Below are positions 36,200 to 46,790 of a stretch of DNA of 64,000 bases, in pieces. Source of the stretch: Agrypnia vestita (taxonomy: Eukaryota > Arthropoda > Insecta > Trichoptera > Phryganeidae); the NCBI GenBank assembly GCA_016648135.1, contig JADDOH010001520.1, positions 106,956 through 170,955 on the forward strand. Reading direction: 5' to 3'. Under the pieces are notes generated by a model. That model was not told the origin of the DNA. It ran no database searches and worked only from the letters and a program-made list of their open reading frames with translations. How positions within the stretch are numbered: position 1 is the stretch's first letter; each line of letters begins with the position of its first letter. A program made the translations under genes and the position numbers.

Positions 36200-36391
36200 G
36201 GGCCTACCACACGCACAAGTATCACCACACTTTTACATGGGCGTGCCGGTTGCACCGTGTACAAAACACCAACTACACGCACGGTGTTCCGTGTACAAAC
36301 GTGCGTGTAGTTGGTGTTTTGTACACGGTGCCCCGTTTACAAACCGGCATGCGCATGCAGAAGTGTGGTGATACTTGAATGTGGTAGGCCC
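36200..36391. mobile_element. Foldback MITE, arms about 90 bp
   Basis: Starts GGGCCTACCACA and ends with its reverse complement TGTGGTAGGCCC. The arms stay paired inward through AAGTATCACCACACTT and a perfect CACCGTGTACAAAACACC..CGTGC block to a short centre. The GGGCCTACC start is Harbinger-like. I could not identify a target duplication with certainty. Confidence 0.8.
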
Positions 36392-36776
36392 ACAAGATCA
36401 GATTTTTCTTCCGAACGCGCGTCATTTCGAAATAAGATGGCGGATCAGGCCAGTTTATTCCATTGTAACGACTCAGAGAAGATCCATTCAAGGATCAATC
36501 AATATGGGGGCATTCAAGTATTACGTAAGCAGACTTTTAGTAATTTTTAACCCCCCCTTGTCCACCCTCCTATGCTTACGTAAACATTGGTAGGTATATA
36601 TATTTTTTAATTTTATTTATTTATTTGTTTATTTCCATTTAATTTATATATAAAATTTTGGTTGGACTGTGCCTGTCTCACTAGAAATATCTGTGTTGAG
36701 ACAGGCATCTAATCTGATCAGATTTCTTTATTGTTATTCAAGAGCAGCAGTTATTAAATCTAAAAATAAGGAATTT

Positions 36777-37174
36777 AAACTGTTCGTACCTGGCGTTGCA
36801 CGGGTTAATGATTAAGTTGAAAATAAATTTGTGAGGGGAAACAAAGGTTCGATTCGAACGGTATAGATTTGCATCTAAAATATATCACTGGGAGGGGAAA
36901 GGGTAAAAGGGGAGGGAGGAAATATTACCTTTGTTACCCGCCGGGTCCTAAAGAATAAGTTTGGAAATTTTGAGTCCGATCGGTTGAACGGTACAGATTT
37001 GCATCGAAAATATATCAGAGGGAGAGGAAAGAGTAAAATAATAGGGGGAAATGTCGCCTTTATTACCCGCCGGATCCTAAAGCAAAAGTATGCAAAATTT
37101 TAATCGAATCGGACAAACGGTGTAGATTTGTATAGAGAACAGACAGACAGACATTGAGTTTTATAGGCGTAGAT
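36777..37174 (+). mobile_element. RTE-like retroelement tail, second copy (two 130-bp units)
   Basis: Same family as 18465-19521: GTTGCACGGGTTAA near the start, GGGAGGGGAAAGG at 36889 and again about 130 bp later (37019), then ACAGACAGACAGACATTGAG and TATAGGCGTAGAT. It has only two array units against seven in the other copy. Confidence 0.7.
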
Positions 37175-37199
37175 GAATGTATTTAATGCACATTTAATA

Positions 37200-38498
37200 T
37201 TAGGTCCTTACATATGAAATTGGCGTTTTGCCGTATTGGCAAATTTGATCTCAAATATCTTCTCTTTGGTTAGGAATTCCAAATCCAAATTTATACAGCT
37301 ATTTACTCATGTATTTGTGTTTTGAAAATTATAATTCATTTGTTTTTTCCTCAATTGTTTTTTTCTTTGCGTCACTCAGTTTACAAAATGAAAAACTTGA
37401 AATATCGCGTTATTTACGAGTACGAGTTCCACCGTGGCACCAGTGCTGCAGAAACGGCTCGAAGGATTAATGATGTGTATGGCGACGGTGCCGCAAAAGA
37501 AAACACAGTGCGTTTTTGGTTCCAACGTTTTCGTTCTGGAAATTTCGACCTGCAGAACAAGCCCCGTGGACGGCCGGAGACCAAAGTTGATAATGAAGAA
37601 TTGAAGGCTATTGTGGAAGCGGATCCATCGCAAACCACATCCGAGTTAGCTGCAGGCTGCGGTGTTAGTGATAAAACTGTTTTAATCCACTTGAAGCAAA
37701 TTGGTAAGGTGAAAAAGCTTGAAAGGTGGGTACCTCACGAATTGAGTGAAGCAAATCAACAAACGCGCGTTGACTGCTGCGTTTGTTTCTGCATTACTCA
37801 ACCGGCACAATAATGAAGGGATTTTAAATCGAATCATTACCTGTGATGAAAAGTGGATCCTGTACGATAATCGGAAGCGCTCATCGCAATGGCTGAACCC
37901 TGCCGAACCAGCCACACCATGCCCCAAGCGAAAATTGTCTCCAAAAAAGTTACTTGTGAGCGTTTGGTGGACTAGTGCTGGTGTCGTTCACAACAGCTTT
38001 CTTCACAACAGTATGGCCAGACGATTACGGCAGATGTCTATTGTCAGCAACTGCAAACCATGATGGAAAAGCTAGCTGCTAAAAAACCGAGGCTGGTTAA
38101 TCGCTCTAGGCCACTGCTGCTTCATGATAACGCTAGACCACACACTGCACAACAGACGGCTACCAAATTAGAGGAGCTTCAATTGGAATGTCTAAGACAT
38201 CCACCGTACTCTCCGGACCTTGTCCCAACAGATTACCATTTTTTTCGAAATTTGGATAACTTCTTGCAAAGGAAAAAATTCAACTCCGATTGGGGCAGTC
38301 CAAACCGCTTTCAAAGATTTTATTGATTCCCGTCCGAATGGTTCTTTGAGTAAAGGGATCGATGAACTACCTATGAGATGGCATAAGTGCATAGATAGCA
38401 ATGGTACATACTTTGATTAAATAAATATATTATAATAAAAAAGAATCGGCTTTATGTTCCTCCCATACTAAACGCCAATTTCATATGTAAGGACCTAA
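37200..38498 (+). mobile_element. Mariner transposon, full length, 1299 bp
   Basis: Bounded by TTAGGTCCTTACATATGAAA and its perfect inverted counterpart (29-bp terminal inverted repeats), flanked on each side by the TA duplication (37198-37199 and 38499-38500). It sits 25 bp beyond an RTE-like tail. Length and ends are those of a complete mariner; only the transposase gene is damaged. Confidence 0.95.
37388..38420 (+). pseudogene. Mariner transposase, cecropia-like, three frameshifts
   Basis: DDE transposase. The N-terminal helix-turn-helix pair is readable: GTSAAETARRINDVYGDGAA, VRFWFQRFRSGNFDL, then GRPETKVDNEELKAIVEADP and KQIGKVKKLERWVPHEL. The catalytic domain follows with ITCDEKWILYDNRKR, LLHDNARPHTAQ, and PPYSPDLVPTDYHFF, giving D, D and the third D in the D,D34D spacing. 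The end reads KCIDSNGTYFD then TAA at 38420. The frame changes near 37780, near 38010 and near 38288; the last is a one-base insertion (TGGGG). No premature stop is needed beyond these shifts. The start is the ATG at 37388. Confidence 0.93.
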
Positions 38499-38500
38499 TA

Positions 38501-39492
38501 TTTATTCAAGCAAATTATTAGCATTGTATTTAAATATTATATTAAGTCTTCGATGACATTGGATGATTGCTGCTCGATGTTGTGTGTCTGCTCACTTTTG
38601 CATTCTTTATCGACAACGTTCTCTTCGAGCCATTCAACATCTTGGCATTCATCTAAAGTTTGTACTATCCACATTAATTCATTAGCACGAGCAGCCACTC
38701 TTATAGGTCACAGATGTGACGATTTAATGACTCGACAAAAGTATGATAAAGACCACACGTTCTACATCTTCGACTTGATAGTTTCCAAATTTTGCATAAA
38801 AATCAGAAAAAGTAATTAAATAAATATTGCTGACGTAATCACCGTCCAGACTCCCCTGTCCCCCATGTCAACACACAAAACACAATATACAAGTATGAAA
38901 ATCCGTTAAGGCCGCCCACAAAATATTATAAATTCTTCAATGTCTCAAATTTCAAAATTTCAGTTTGATTTTTAAACAAAAAAAAAATGGCCTTTTCTTG
39001 GTGAATTAAGGAACAGTTCAATAATAAGTGTGTGAAATATTCTGAAGACATTTAACGAATATAATATTAAGAACGGCACTACAATTTAACTCGTGTATAG
39101 GACTTTCTTTGGTAATAAATTAAACTAAATTAATTTCCATTGTTTTCATTCGCCAAAGCCACGTGCCGTGACAATGACGTAATAAGAACGCATCTCACTT
39201 ACTAGAAATATTTTTGCCATGTTAAGTAATCCTGGTGATGCATTTACAATATTGTGAGCTTGGCCTCTAGATGAATGACGTGGAACGGAATTTCACTCGA
39301 ATCCAGATTTTGACATACCTACAACTAGCTGCATCATTATGTTCGTAATTTTCTATGTCTCTTTCCTTGTCAACTTCATCGATTTCCACAATGTCTTCGA
39401 TATCTGAAATATCTTCTGGGTTCAGGTTTTCAAATGCTTGATTATATTCAGAATCACTATCGTTTTCCTTGATATAACGCAAATCAATCTGA
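38501..39492. other. No assigned gene; two minus-strand open stretches
   Basis: On the minus strand 38534-38700 is open for 55 codons ending in a stop (..NELMWIVQTLDECQDVEW..) and 39267-39482 is open for 71 codons and very acidic (SDSEYNQAFENL, DISDIEDIVEIDEVD). The acidic piece resembles the N-terminal region often seen in piggyBac-type proteins, but that is weak. They could be exons or a decayed element. Confidence 0.25.
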
Positions 39493-40108
39493 TGTGATTC
39501 GCGCGACGCTACGCGTCCTCTTCTATCAAATTAAAATGCGTTATCAAGGGAGGGAGCGGGAAATTTAAGAACAACACCACGAATCATTTAAATATTTACA
39601 CCTTTTATTTAATTAAAAACACACTATTCTTACTTAATACTTATCCACTAGAGAAAATTATCACTAACCCTAGCTTAAACGCAAGCAGTCCAACGTCTCC
39701 AAAGTCTATCGTGTTCTATCACTCGTTGCACAAAAACACATTTCACTATCCGCGGCCCTCACAGCCGCGGTCGTGATTGCCGCGGGTGGTTTCTTCTACC
39801 ACGCCGCGACGCGTGGTTGCGGCCGAGCGCGGGGGAGAGGGGGGGCCTTCCAAGCCGCGCGCGTTTTAGTGGCGCGTCGGTCGCGGTATCCGCGCCGATA
39901 TCTGGCGGGGGAGCGGTGTCCTTGGCTCCTGTGCCAGGCCACGCGCTCGGTCCCGCCGATTGTCGCCGCTGCGTCTGCATCGTCGGGAGGCATCTGGCCT
40001 CCCTCTAGAGCTTCTCGCTGTGGAACCGGTCACCACCGAGGCTCGGTGATCGTCGCTTCTCCGACTTCTTCCTCTGCTGCCAATAGCGTCACCCAAGCAG
40101 GTGGCGCC
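39493..40108 (+). repeat. GC-rich LTR-like sequence 1 with possible primer site
   Basis: Starts TGTGATTCGCGCGACGCTACGCG, contains TTTTATTTAATTAAAAAC, a shared AAACGC.AGCAGTCC block, then a very GC-rich stretch, and ends AAGCA (40099) two bases before TGGCGCCTGAAATCGAG, which looks like a tRNA primer-binding site. It aligns in order with 47257-48000 and more weakly with 51453-52019. The GC-rich part has open frames in several frames at once, which I treat as shadows. Confidence 0.45.
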
Positions 40109-40452
40109 TGAAATCGAGACTCACTCACCGAGAGATCGGGACCAACAGGCCCGAGCGGGTACCCGCATCCAATCTGTGCGCTTGTTCAGACACAGCGGGA
40201 ACCGTGCCGTTTCAGAATCGCATTAGATCCGTGCGGGTCTCATTTACCTAGGTTTGCATGTGATCGTTCAGACACAACCGTGCGGTTAGTCAACCGCTGC
40301 GGTGCCCACAACCCAACCGCTAGAAAATAGACCCGCACGGCGCCCGCACGATCCTATTACTATGGGGCCTTACGAGAGCGTTCAGTCGCGTTGCGGGTAC
40401 CGCACGGTTCCATGTCATAACAGGAGCACGCGTGGATTATATTCTCTTTTCT

Positions 40453-40623
40453 ATGGTTATGAATCGCTTTGACACTGAACTTTTTATTGATGAAGTGGAG
40501 AAAAGACCTGTAATATGGGATCTTCAGTGTGAGGATTACTCAAATATGCCAAGAACCGAGCTTGGCAGGAGTTGGTGGAAATATTTGGAAATGGTGGAAA
40601 AAAAGAGTATTTTAGAGAAGTAG
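40453..40623 (+). CDS. MADF-like N-terminal segment
   Basis: A 56-codon frame: FDTELFIDEVEKRPVIWDLQ, then YSNMPRTELGRSWWKYLEMV. The I-x-x-V-x-x-R-P-V-(I/L)-W-D start and the later Trp fit the first half of an MADF DNA-binding domain. The second half is missing: the frame ends in TAG directly before GTATTT, which could be a splice donor, so this may be exon 1. In PIF/Harbinger elements MADF/Myb-like proteins assist the transposase in DNA binding and nuclear import. The start codon is a choice among 40432, 40453 and 40459. Confidence 0.45.
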   Translation: MVMNRFDTELFIDEVEKRPVIWDLQCEDYSNMPRTELGRSWWKYLEMVEKKSILEK

Positions 40624-41009
40624 GTATTTATTCACCAAAAGTGAACTGACAGAATGATATTTATGTGTCTTGCCATAGAACACGGCCGTCGTTAACAAAG
40701 TAATGAGCGAATATATAGTCCGTCCAACTTATCTGGAGAATAAAGGAGGGCGTCCCAATCGTTGTGGTACTGCCGATAGTCTAAAAATTATCTCATTTGT
40801 AGGGAATTTTTTGCAAATTCGTTTTTTCTTAAATTAGTTATTAAGCAGTATATACGACACGATAAAAAACAAAAAATGTAAACTAACGTACAAATAAATT
40901 TATCAAAATATACATTCGTAAAATACACAACGTCACAAAATGACGTTTTTTCAAAATCAAAGAAAAATACAATTTTTAGGAAAAAAAACAAACAATAATA
41001 ATTCTTTTA

Positions 41010-41192
41010 GGCCGGCGCCACATTACGCAGATCTTCCGCCGCGTCTTTTCCGTTGCGCCAAATCGGCAAAGCAAATAGATCGACCGATCATCCGCGTAGT
41101 GTGTTTAATAAGCGCATATTGTATGGAAAGAAATGTAGCGATGTTCCACGACAGAAGAGACGCGGCGGAAGATCCGCGCGGTGTGGCGCCGG
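41010..41192. mobile_element. MITE nested in the TIR element, 183 bp
   Basis: GGCCGGCGCCACA..GATCTTCCGCCGCGTCT at the left matches the reverse complement of the right end; TTTTA flanks both sides (41005-41009 and 41193-41197). GC-rich ends and an AT-richer centre. Open frames here arise from the inverted repeat. Confidence 0.7.
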
Positions 41193-41558
41193 TTTTATTC
41201 GGTGTCTCATACCTAATGATCATGACCACCATGTTTAACTCAGTAACACGTAAGGATATCAATCGGTTTAGGGCCGTTGTTTCAACTTGGTTTATAGTAA
41301 TCTTTCGTTCAAAGCATAGATATTTTGCATTTTCCACCGATCAAACGACTCGCTCTCGAAAAAATCTATGCTTTAAATGAACTATTGCTATAAAGTAAGT
41401 TGATGCAACCAGTCTTTAATGTGCATAAATAAAAAAGTTTATTTTTGAAAAAAGATGTTTCTACAAATGAACTCGTTAATTAATTATGTAATAAAAAATA
41501 TAAATAATAAAAATTCTATGTAAAAAATTATCGAATAAAATATGTTCTAAAACTTTTC

Positions 41559-41899
41559 TCATCTTACGGCTTCTAAATCAATTTTTCCACTTATCCTTGT
41601 TCTTTTTTTTCCGGGTGTAGATATTTTAATGCCCATTTCCACGGCCGCTTTACCTTCTTTAACTATTTTGTAAATTGCCGATTCAGAAATACCTGAAGAA
41701 ATTGTATAATAGTAAAATAAAAAACTAAGTATGGGAAAATCATTATAACTGCATGGCAGCACTAACCTGAAGTGGCGGCAATAAGTCTATGAACAAAATC
41801 AAACGGTATAATTGGGGCTTTTAGACGTTGTTCCTCTTCAAAAAACGTGTGCATTTTCAAGATTATTTCCCGAACACTGCTTTTAATGGTTTTTGGCAT
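41559..41899 (-). pseudogene. Two-exon HTH fragment of a Tc1/IS630-like transposase
   Basis: Exon 1 (41899-41767) reads MPKTIKSSVREIILKMHTFF, EEEQRLKAP and HRLIAATS. The donor CAG|GTTAGT and acceptor TTTCTTCAG enclose a 74-nt intron. Exon 2 (41692-41559) continues in frame with GISESAIYKIVKEGKAAVEM, then STPGKKRTR and ends in TGA. Joined length is 88 codons. An ISESAIYKIVKEG helix followed by a TPGKKR basic motif is what I know from the N-terminal region of Tc1/IS630-related transposases; the DDE domain is absent. Family assignment is by resemblance only. Confidence 0.5.
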
Positions 41900-42298
41900 G
41901 GTGACAATCTAAATTTTTCTTTAAAAACTATCGAAACAGTCGTGAACCCCTCTGTAAACAAAGTCTGTGAAAGGTCTGTCAGCTGTAGATAATCCAATAT
42001 GGCGTCGTTAGTTCCAAATTTGGCCATTCTTCAGATAAGTTAGACGGACTATATCTCTGATATTCAAAGATGGAGAACGGCACCAGAACTGTCAAACTGA
42101 CGTTTATTTTCGCGCGCACAAATCGCTTATTAACCGCGGCTGTGTGAACAGATGACACAAATCGCGTGTTTTGAAACGCGATTCTGAAACTGAACGGTTC
42201 CCGCTGTGTCTGAACAAGCGCTATATCTCCCGTCTGTACGGAGAGCTTCTCCCCCCGAACTATTCCCCTCTCCATCCGCGCTGCATCGGACACCCGAA

Positions 42299-42335
42299 CC
42301 GGGTACGTTCGAAAACTTTTTTCGAACGTACCCGG
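42299..42335. repeat. Perfect 17-bp-arm palindrome at a hAT insertion site
   Basis: CCGGGTACGTTCGAAAA, three bases (CTT), then the exact reverse complement. The hAT-type element is inserted directly at its right edge, and the 8-bp duplication GTACCCGG is the end of the palindrome. Related TCGAAAAAAGTTTTCGA sequence continues on the far side at 46046. Confidence 0.85.
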
Positions 42336-43589
42336 TAGGGATGGGTCGTCGACGTATTTACCGTCGACGAAACGAGACCGTCCACGTCCATCCATCGACG
42401 AGACGATCAACTAGTTGAATTCGTCAACTAGTTGACGCGTCAACTTCGTTACGCGGACGTCGCGGACGTTCTATCTAAACATCGGGACGATGGTCAACTG
42501 TCTACGGTTCAACGCGACGCTTCTCGACGGCTCAACCGTTGGCTATTTTTATGACGTTAATTTTTAAAATTTAAAGAAGTTCGAAGGAATATAGTTTCGG
42601 GGAAAGTAAAACCGCTATTTGTGCTTATATGTAAAAAGAAATATTTTATTATTTATTTGTTTACGCACATTATAGGCTTTTACATATTGTTTTATATACT
42701 TCTTTCTATATATAACAAAGAAAGAAGTAGGTATACACAGCAATATCAGGTGTTAGCAGTAAAATATAAATATAAACTACATATATAAGTAGTGAAAGTA
42801 TTGGGTATAAGCATTAAAATGTGAGTAAATAAAATGGAAGGAAACAATGATTTTGCGTAATAAAGGCACCAGTTATGAGGTGCGGTAAAAAATACTTTAC
42901 ATTTATTTATTATCTATAAATTTATAAATAAATACATAATTTAAAAATACTTTACATTTGAGATGTTATATAGAAATTTATTGAAGAATACATCTTTCAA
43001 AGTCAGGCTTTCACTTTGTGGTGACATTATTAATAAATAAATATATCTGTATTATTTGTCAACTTTAGTTAAAGGCTCAATCTGAGAAAAGGAACATTGT
43101 TCCCGAAACATGTAAAAAACCAATAAAAAGTGGTGTAAACAAAATTATAATAGATTATTTTTTTATCTATAAAGTTGAAAATAGGGAATTTTTAATAAAA
43201 ATGAGTTAAACCTAAATTCAAGATTATATTACATATATAATAATTAATGTTGGACTCCTGAATAAGGACCATAGTTAGGTATAGAAAATTTTATTCCCTA
43301 CAAGTTTGTTTATCATTTATATGCTAAAGTTGAAAAGTAAGGAAATAACACAATAATTAAATTTTAGCATCCCTTTTCAGGTAGATATAAGAAGTCGAGA
43401 TCGATCGAATAAAATATTGATTTTAGAAAATATCTAGCCGGCCTGTTAATTAATAATAGTTCAATAAAAAATAAAATAATTAAACAGAATTGTTTTATTT
43501 TATACAGCGTAAAATTGGGAATTCACCGAATCGTCGCACGTGACATCACAAAAAATCAAGTAAAAAAATAATAGATAATAGCTTATTAA

Positions 43590-45524
43590 CCCATTTTTCG
43601 CTGACGTTGCGGCAGCGCAACGGTTATTTGAACAGGTCATATTCTGAGAATTCGGTAAGGAATTTCCGTAATTAGCTTAGGTGTGTATTGTCAAGGTCTT
43701 ATTATACCCTTAAATAGGTTCAGGTATAAATATATTATATTAAGTTACAATTCAGAGGTCTTCAAAAAAGGACATGACGCGACACTCAGGTAAGCTGTTT
43801 TTGAATACATTAAATTTTTAAGATATTGCAAAATATTTTAATATTTTTTTATCATTTCTTTAAAAAAATTATATGAAATTTAATAATGAATAGTTTTTGT
43901 AAAAATAAAAAACTTATAAAATGCAAATATAATACGAATTATTTGGCCGTTGCGTCAGTGCAACGTCAGCGAAATATGGGGGTAAAATCCATTCCAATAT
44001 TTTACGCACGAATGCTATCAACGAATTTTAATATCGTGATTTTTTGCTTTAGGATGAATAAAAAAGATTTTTTACCGCACAAGATGTTACTGATTTTATT
44101 GCATAGAACTGGAATGTTGATAGTAATGAAGAAGAAGACATTCTAGATGTAGTTATTTTACCTCCTGAAGTTTCCAAACTTACCGACGAAGAGGACTTTG
44201 ATGATAATGATTTACACGAAGACGATATATATAACCACGTACTCAAGGATAAAGCAGGAACTTTGGAAGTAAATTCAAAAAGGTTGGTGAGTGAACCTTC
44301 AACATCTCAGAGTTCAACTTGCCAGGCGAGGCGAGCCAAGGAAAATGCAATGGTCCAAATCACAGCCAAGTCTTGGACATTAGCTTCATCAGACGGATAC
44401 AATTATGCTTTTGATCTATATATGGGGAAAACTGTACAGCCTTCAAACATTTATAATTTGGGTATTGGAGGAAACGTTACAGGTCTTCTGAAAAATTTAG
44501 AAAATCCAGCTCACCACATTGTTTATTTTGATAATTTATTTACATCTATCCCCCTTTTGATATATTTGAGGAATAATTTATTTTAAGGGGTGAATTCGAT
44601 TATAGATTTGAAAAGAAAACTGTGATTGTTGTTGTTCGATGAAAGGATAGAGGCTTCCAATTGTGATAGGATTGAACCAATTAAAAATATATCAAGGTAC
44701 CTAATTAAATATTTAAAAAAAACTATGTAACAATCACTCAACCTAATGCTGTTACACAACATAATCGTTTAATGGGTGGAGTTGATTTAACTTTAAGAGT
44801 TCGCGGTAAAAAGTGGTGGTGGGCCATATTTTCAAACTTCTGTAAATTGGCAGTATGTAATTCATGGAAATATATCAAATAGTTCATCCTGAAGAAAATA
44901 TGTGCCTTTTAAATTTTAAAAGACATATAGCACCCACATTTATGAAACCATGAAAAGCGAACTTATTGTGCATAGGAAAACCATCTACATTTTTAACATC
45001 ATCAGGTCCAAATCCAGGCACTCAACATTTTTTGAAAAGCAATCAAAACAGAAAAAGATGCAGGGTGTTATTCCCAAACATATTTTATATGTGAACTGTG
45101 CAATGTCGCGTTACATCATAAATGTAGTGAAACGTACCACAAAGGAAAATAGAATCACTAAAATCACGTAAATACTTTTATATGTTTTTATTGTTTATTC
45201 ATAAGTTATATATATATCCAGTTTACGTTTTATCTCCATAAGTTAGTAATATGTTTAGTTATTAAGCAAATATTTTTTTTTCTTAATAGTGTATAAAAAT
45301 CTTGAGAAATAAGTGTCCTAAAAACTGTACATGTTTTGTTTCATACCTTTATCGTTTACCCCCCTATTTCGCTGACGTTGCGAAAATGCAACACCTCAAA
45401 TTTTCCAAATTAAAAGATTTTTCCATATTTTTTTGACGAAATTTTCTTAAAGGTATAGTTTTAGAACATATTCTCAAATTTCATGAAAATCGAACAACGA
45501 GAACTGGTAGCGGCGTTTAATGGG
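43590..45524 (+). mobile_element. PiggyBac-like element nested in hAT copy 1
   Basis: Starts CCCATTTTTCGC and ends AATGGG, with TTAA on both sides (43586-43589 and 45525-45528), the piggyBac target. GCTGACGTTGC motifs recur at 43602, inverted near 43960, and near 45370, as subterminal repeats. The hAT copy at 48.0 kb shows the empty TTAA at 49265-49268. Confidence 0.92.
44053..45165 (+). pseudogene. PiggyBac-like transposase, decayed and internally deleted
   Basis: The N-terminal acidic part reads ILDVVILPPEVSKLTDEEDF, the usual piggyBac start region. At 44395 SDGYNYAFDLYMGK is followed by NLGIGGNV and VYFDNLFTSIPLLIYLR; the Asp in YFDNLFTS is a catalytic-core landmark. After a stop at 44586 the frame changes; near 44750 TQHNRLMGGVDLTLR and RGKKWWWAIF remain (the MGGVD Asp). 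The C-terminal Cys-rich domain is visible as FICELCNVALHHKCSETYH near 45085-45160. The central region between the acidic part and the core is deleted. Stops, frameshifts and deletion make it inactive. Confidence 0.9.
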
Positions 45525-45528
45525 TTAA

Positions 45529-45671
45529 GGCCCGGTTGTTTCAAGTTCGATCAAAGTAAGCGGTCGATAAAAGCATAGATTTTTACGAAAACGGATCGTC
45601 TGATTGGTGGAGAACGTAAAATTTCAGTTTAAACTCTACGCTTATTTGATCGAATTTGAAACAACCGGGCC
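45529..45671. mobile_element. Harbinger-like MITE, 143 bp
   Basis: Inverted ends GGCCCGGTTGTTTCAA plus TTCGATCAAA (about 26 bp with one change), flanked by TAA (45526-45528 and 45672-45674). The 3-bp TAA target and GGCC start are those of Harbinger-type MITEs. It is absent from hAT copy 2. Confidence 0.85.
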
Positions 45672-46046
45672 TAAGCCTATCTCGCCCTACGCATGTACTC
45701 AAATTTCAAATCTCTAGTCATAGTTAGTGTACACAGATCTGCACTCTATGGTAGTGTACTTTAGAGTTGAAATGAAATTACCCGTCGAGCCGTCTATGAC
45801 GTCTATGGCATCTACAAGTCGACAGCGAGAGATGAGAGAGAAATAAACGGAGACGTTTTGTCTTGCTCTCGCTCGTTGCTTTGCATTGCGTTAATCTCGA
45901 ATCGTCCACCGACCACGGCGTCCGCTGTCCACCGTCTACGAATTCAACTAGTCCATGCGATAAACGTAAACGGTCGACGCGTCGATGCAACGTCAACGGT
46001 TGATTTCAACTAGTCCGTCCATTCAACGCCCATCCCTAGTACCCGG

Positions 46047-46263
46047 TCGAAAAAAGTTTTCGACGCGTAAATAATTCCGGCCACTGCCTGGCTGCGTTAT
46101 TATTATCTATCTAATACTAAGCTATAAAATAATATTTACATACAAAATCTTATTCTAAAATAATCATCTAATTTTAAATAAGTCGGCGAAACCAGGAATG
46201 CAGCATATAGCCACATCGGTTCTCACCGAAACAACAAAAAAGAAACTAACCCATAAAAACCAA
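46047..46263. other. Flank of hAT copy 1, nothing recognised
   Basis: Continues the sequence interrupted by the hAT element. No gene was found. Confidence 0.4.
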
Positions 46264-46790
46264 GTTTTTATTTTACTCCCTTCTTTGTAAATTAAGTTTA
46301 CCATCATGTAATAATTGATTGACTGAAAATGAAACATGTCTAGACAAATATCCATGTCAAAAATCTCTAAAAATATATCTTTATTATTTGCTTTCTTCCC
46401 AAAAAACCGAAGTGTGCTGTCATCTGTGAATCAATTGTCATAAATTTTCGAAATTCGTAGTGAAGTATCTATTATACCTACCGACGGAGTAATTCAAATT
46501 TTAAATATTTCGTGACGTTATCGGGCCGCCGGCGCCGTTGGTAGTAATGAAACTTTTGTAATGATTCCAATTTGAAAAAACCATTAAAATTTCTAAAAAT
46601 CCAAAATTATACTATTATTTTTTTTTTAACGAAAATTTGATACATCTTCTTGATCGTCGCCACGAGTCTGCTTGCAAAGTTTCAGTTCGATTGGATTACA
46701 GGAAAAGGGTTAAAAATTGATCCAAAGTTTTTTCGTCAAGGAAACAAGCAAGCAGACGCCACGAGTTAAAAGAAAGAAAGTTAAAAAAAA
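46264..46790 (+). repeat. Interspersed repeat, long copy
   Basis: Same family as 31379-31682. Starts GTTTTTATTTTACTCCCTTC and ends AGTTAAAAGAAAGAAAGTTA. The inner half (TTGATCGTCGCCACGAGTCT to the end) is close to the other copy, while the first half differs, so this copy carries extra sequence. Confidence 0.7.

Larger units (their letters stand above)
40179..42220 (+). mobile_element. 2.0-kb TIR element with MADF-like and HTH frames
   Basis: The 43-bp terminal inverted repeats begin CGCTTGTTCAGACACAGCGG on both ends with only two mismatches. A subterminal GTTCAGACACAACCGTGCGG repeats the end motif. The element carries an MADF-like frame on the plus strand near its left end and a two-exon HTH frame on the minus strand near its right end, and an inserted MITE between them. 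No DDE domain was seen. Elements of the PIF/Harbinger class pair a transposase with an MADF/Myb-like protein, so a Harbinger relationship is possible, but I could not identify a 3-bp duplication. Confidence 0.7.
42336..46038 (+). mobile_element. hAT-type non-autonomous element, copy 1 (with nested insertions)
   Basis: Ends TAGGGATGGG / CCCATCCCTA (10-bp inverted ends) with an exact 8-bp duplication GTACCCGG at 42328-42335 and 46039-46046. The 8-bp duplication and TAGGG start are hAT-like. Subterminal palindromes CAACTAGTTGA recur near both ends. The host part (42336-43589 and 45672-46038) matches copy 2 almost base for base; the remainder is a piggyBac element and a MITE inserted at one TTAA. 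It has no transposase of its own. Confidence 0.92.

Noticed and set aside
39759..40111. Up to five overlapping frames of 63-112 codons
   Set aside because: GC-rich LTR-like sequence leaves all frames open; no domain is seen.
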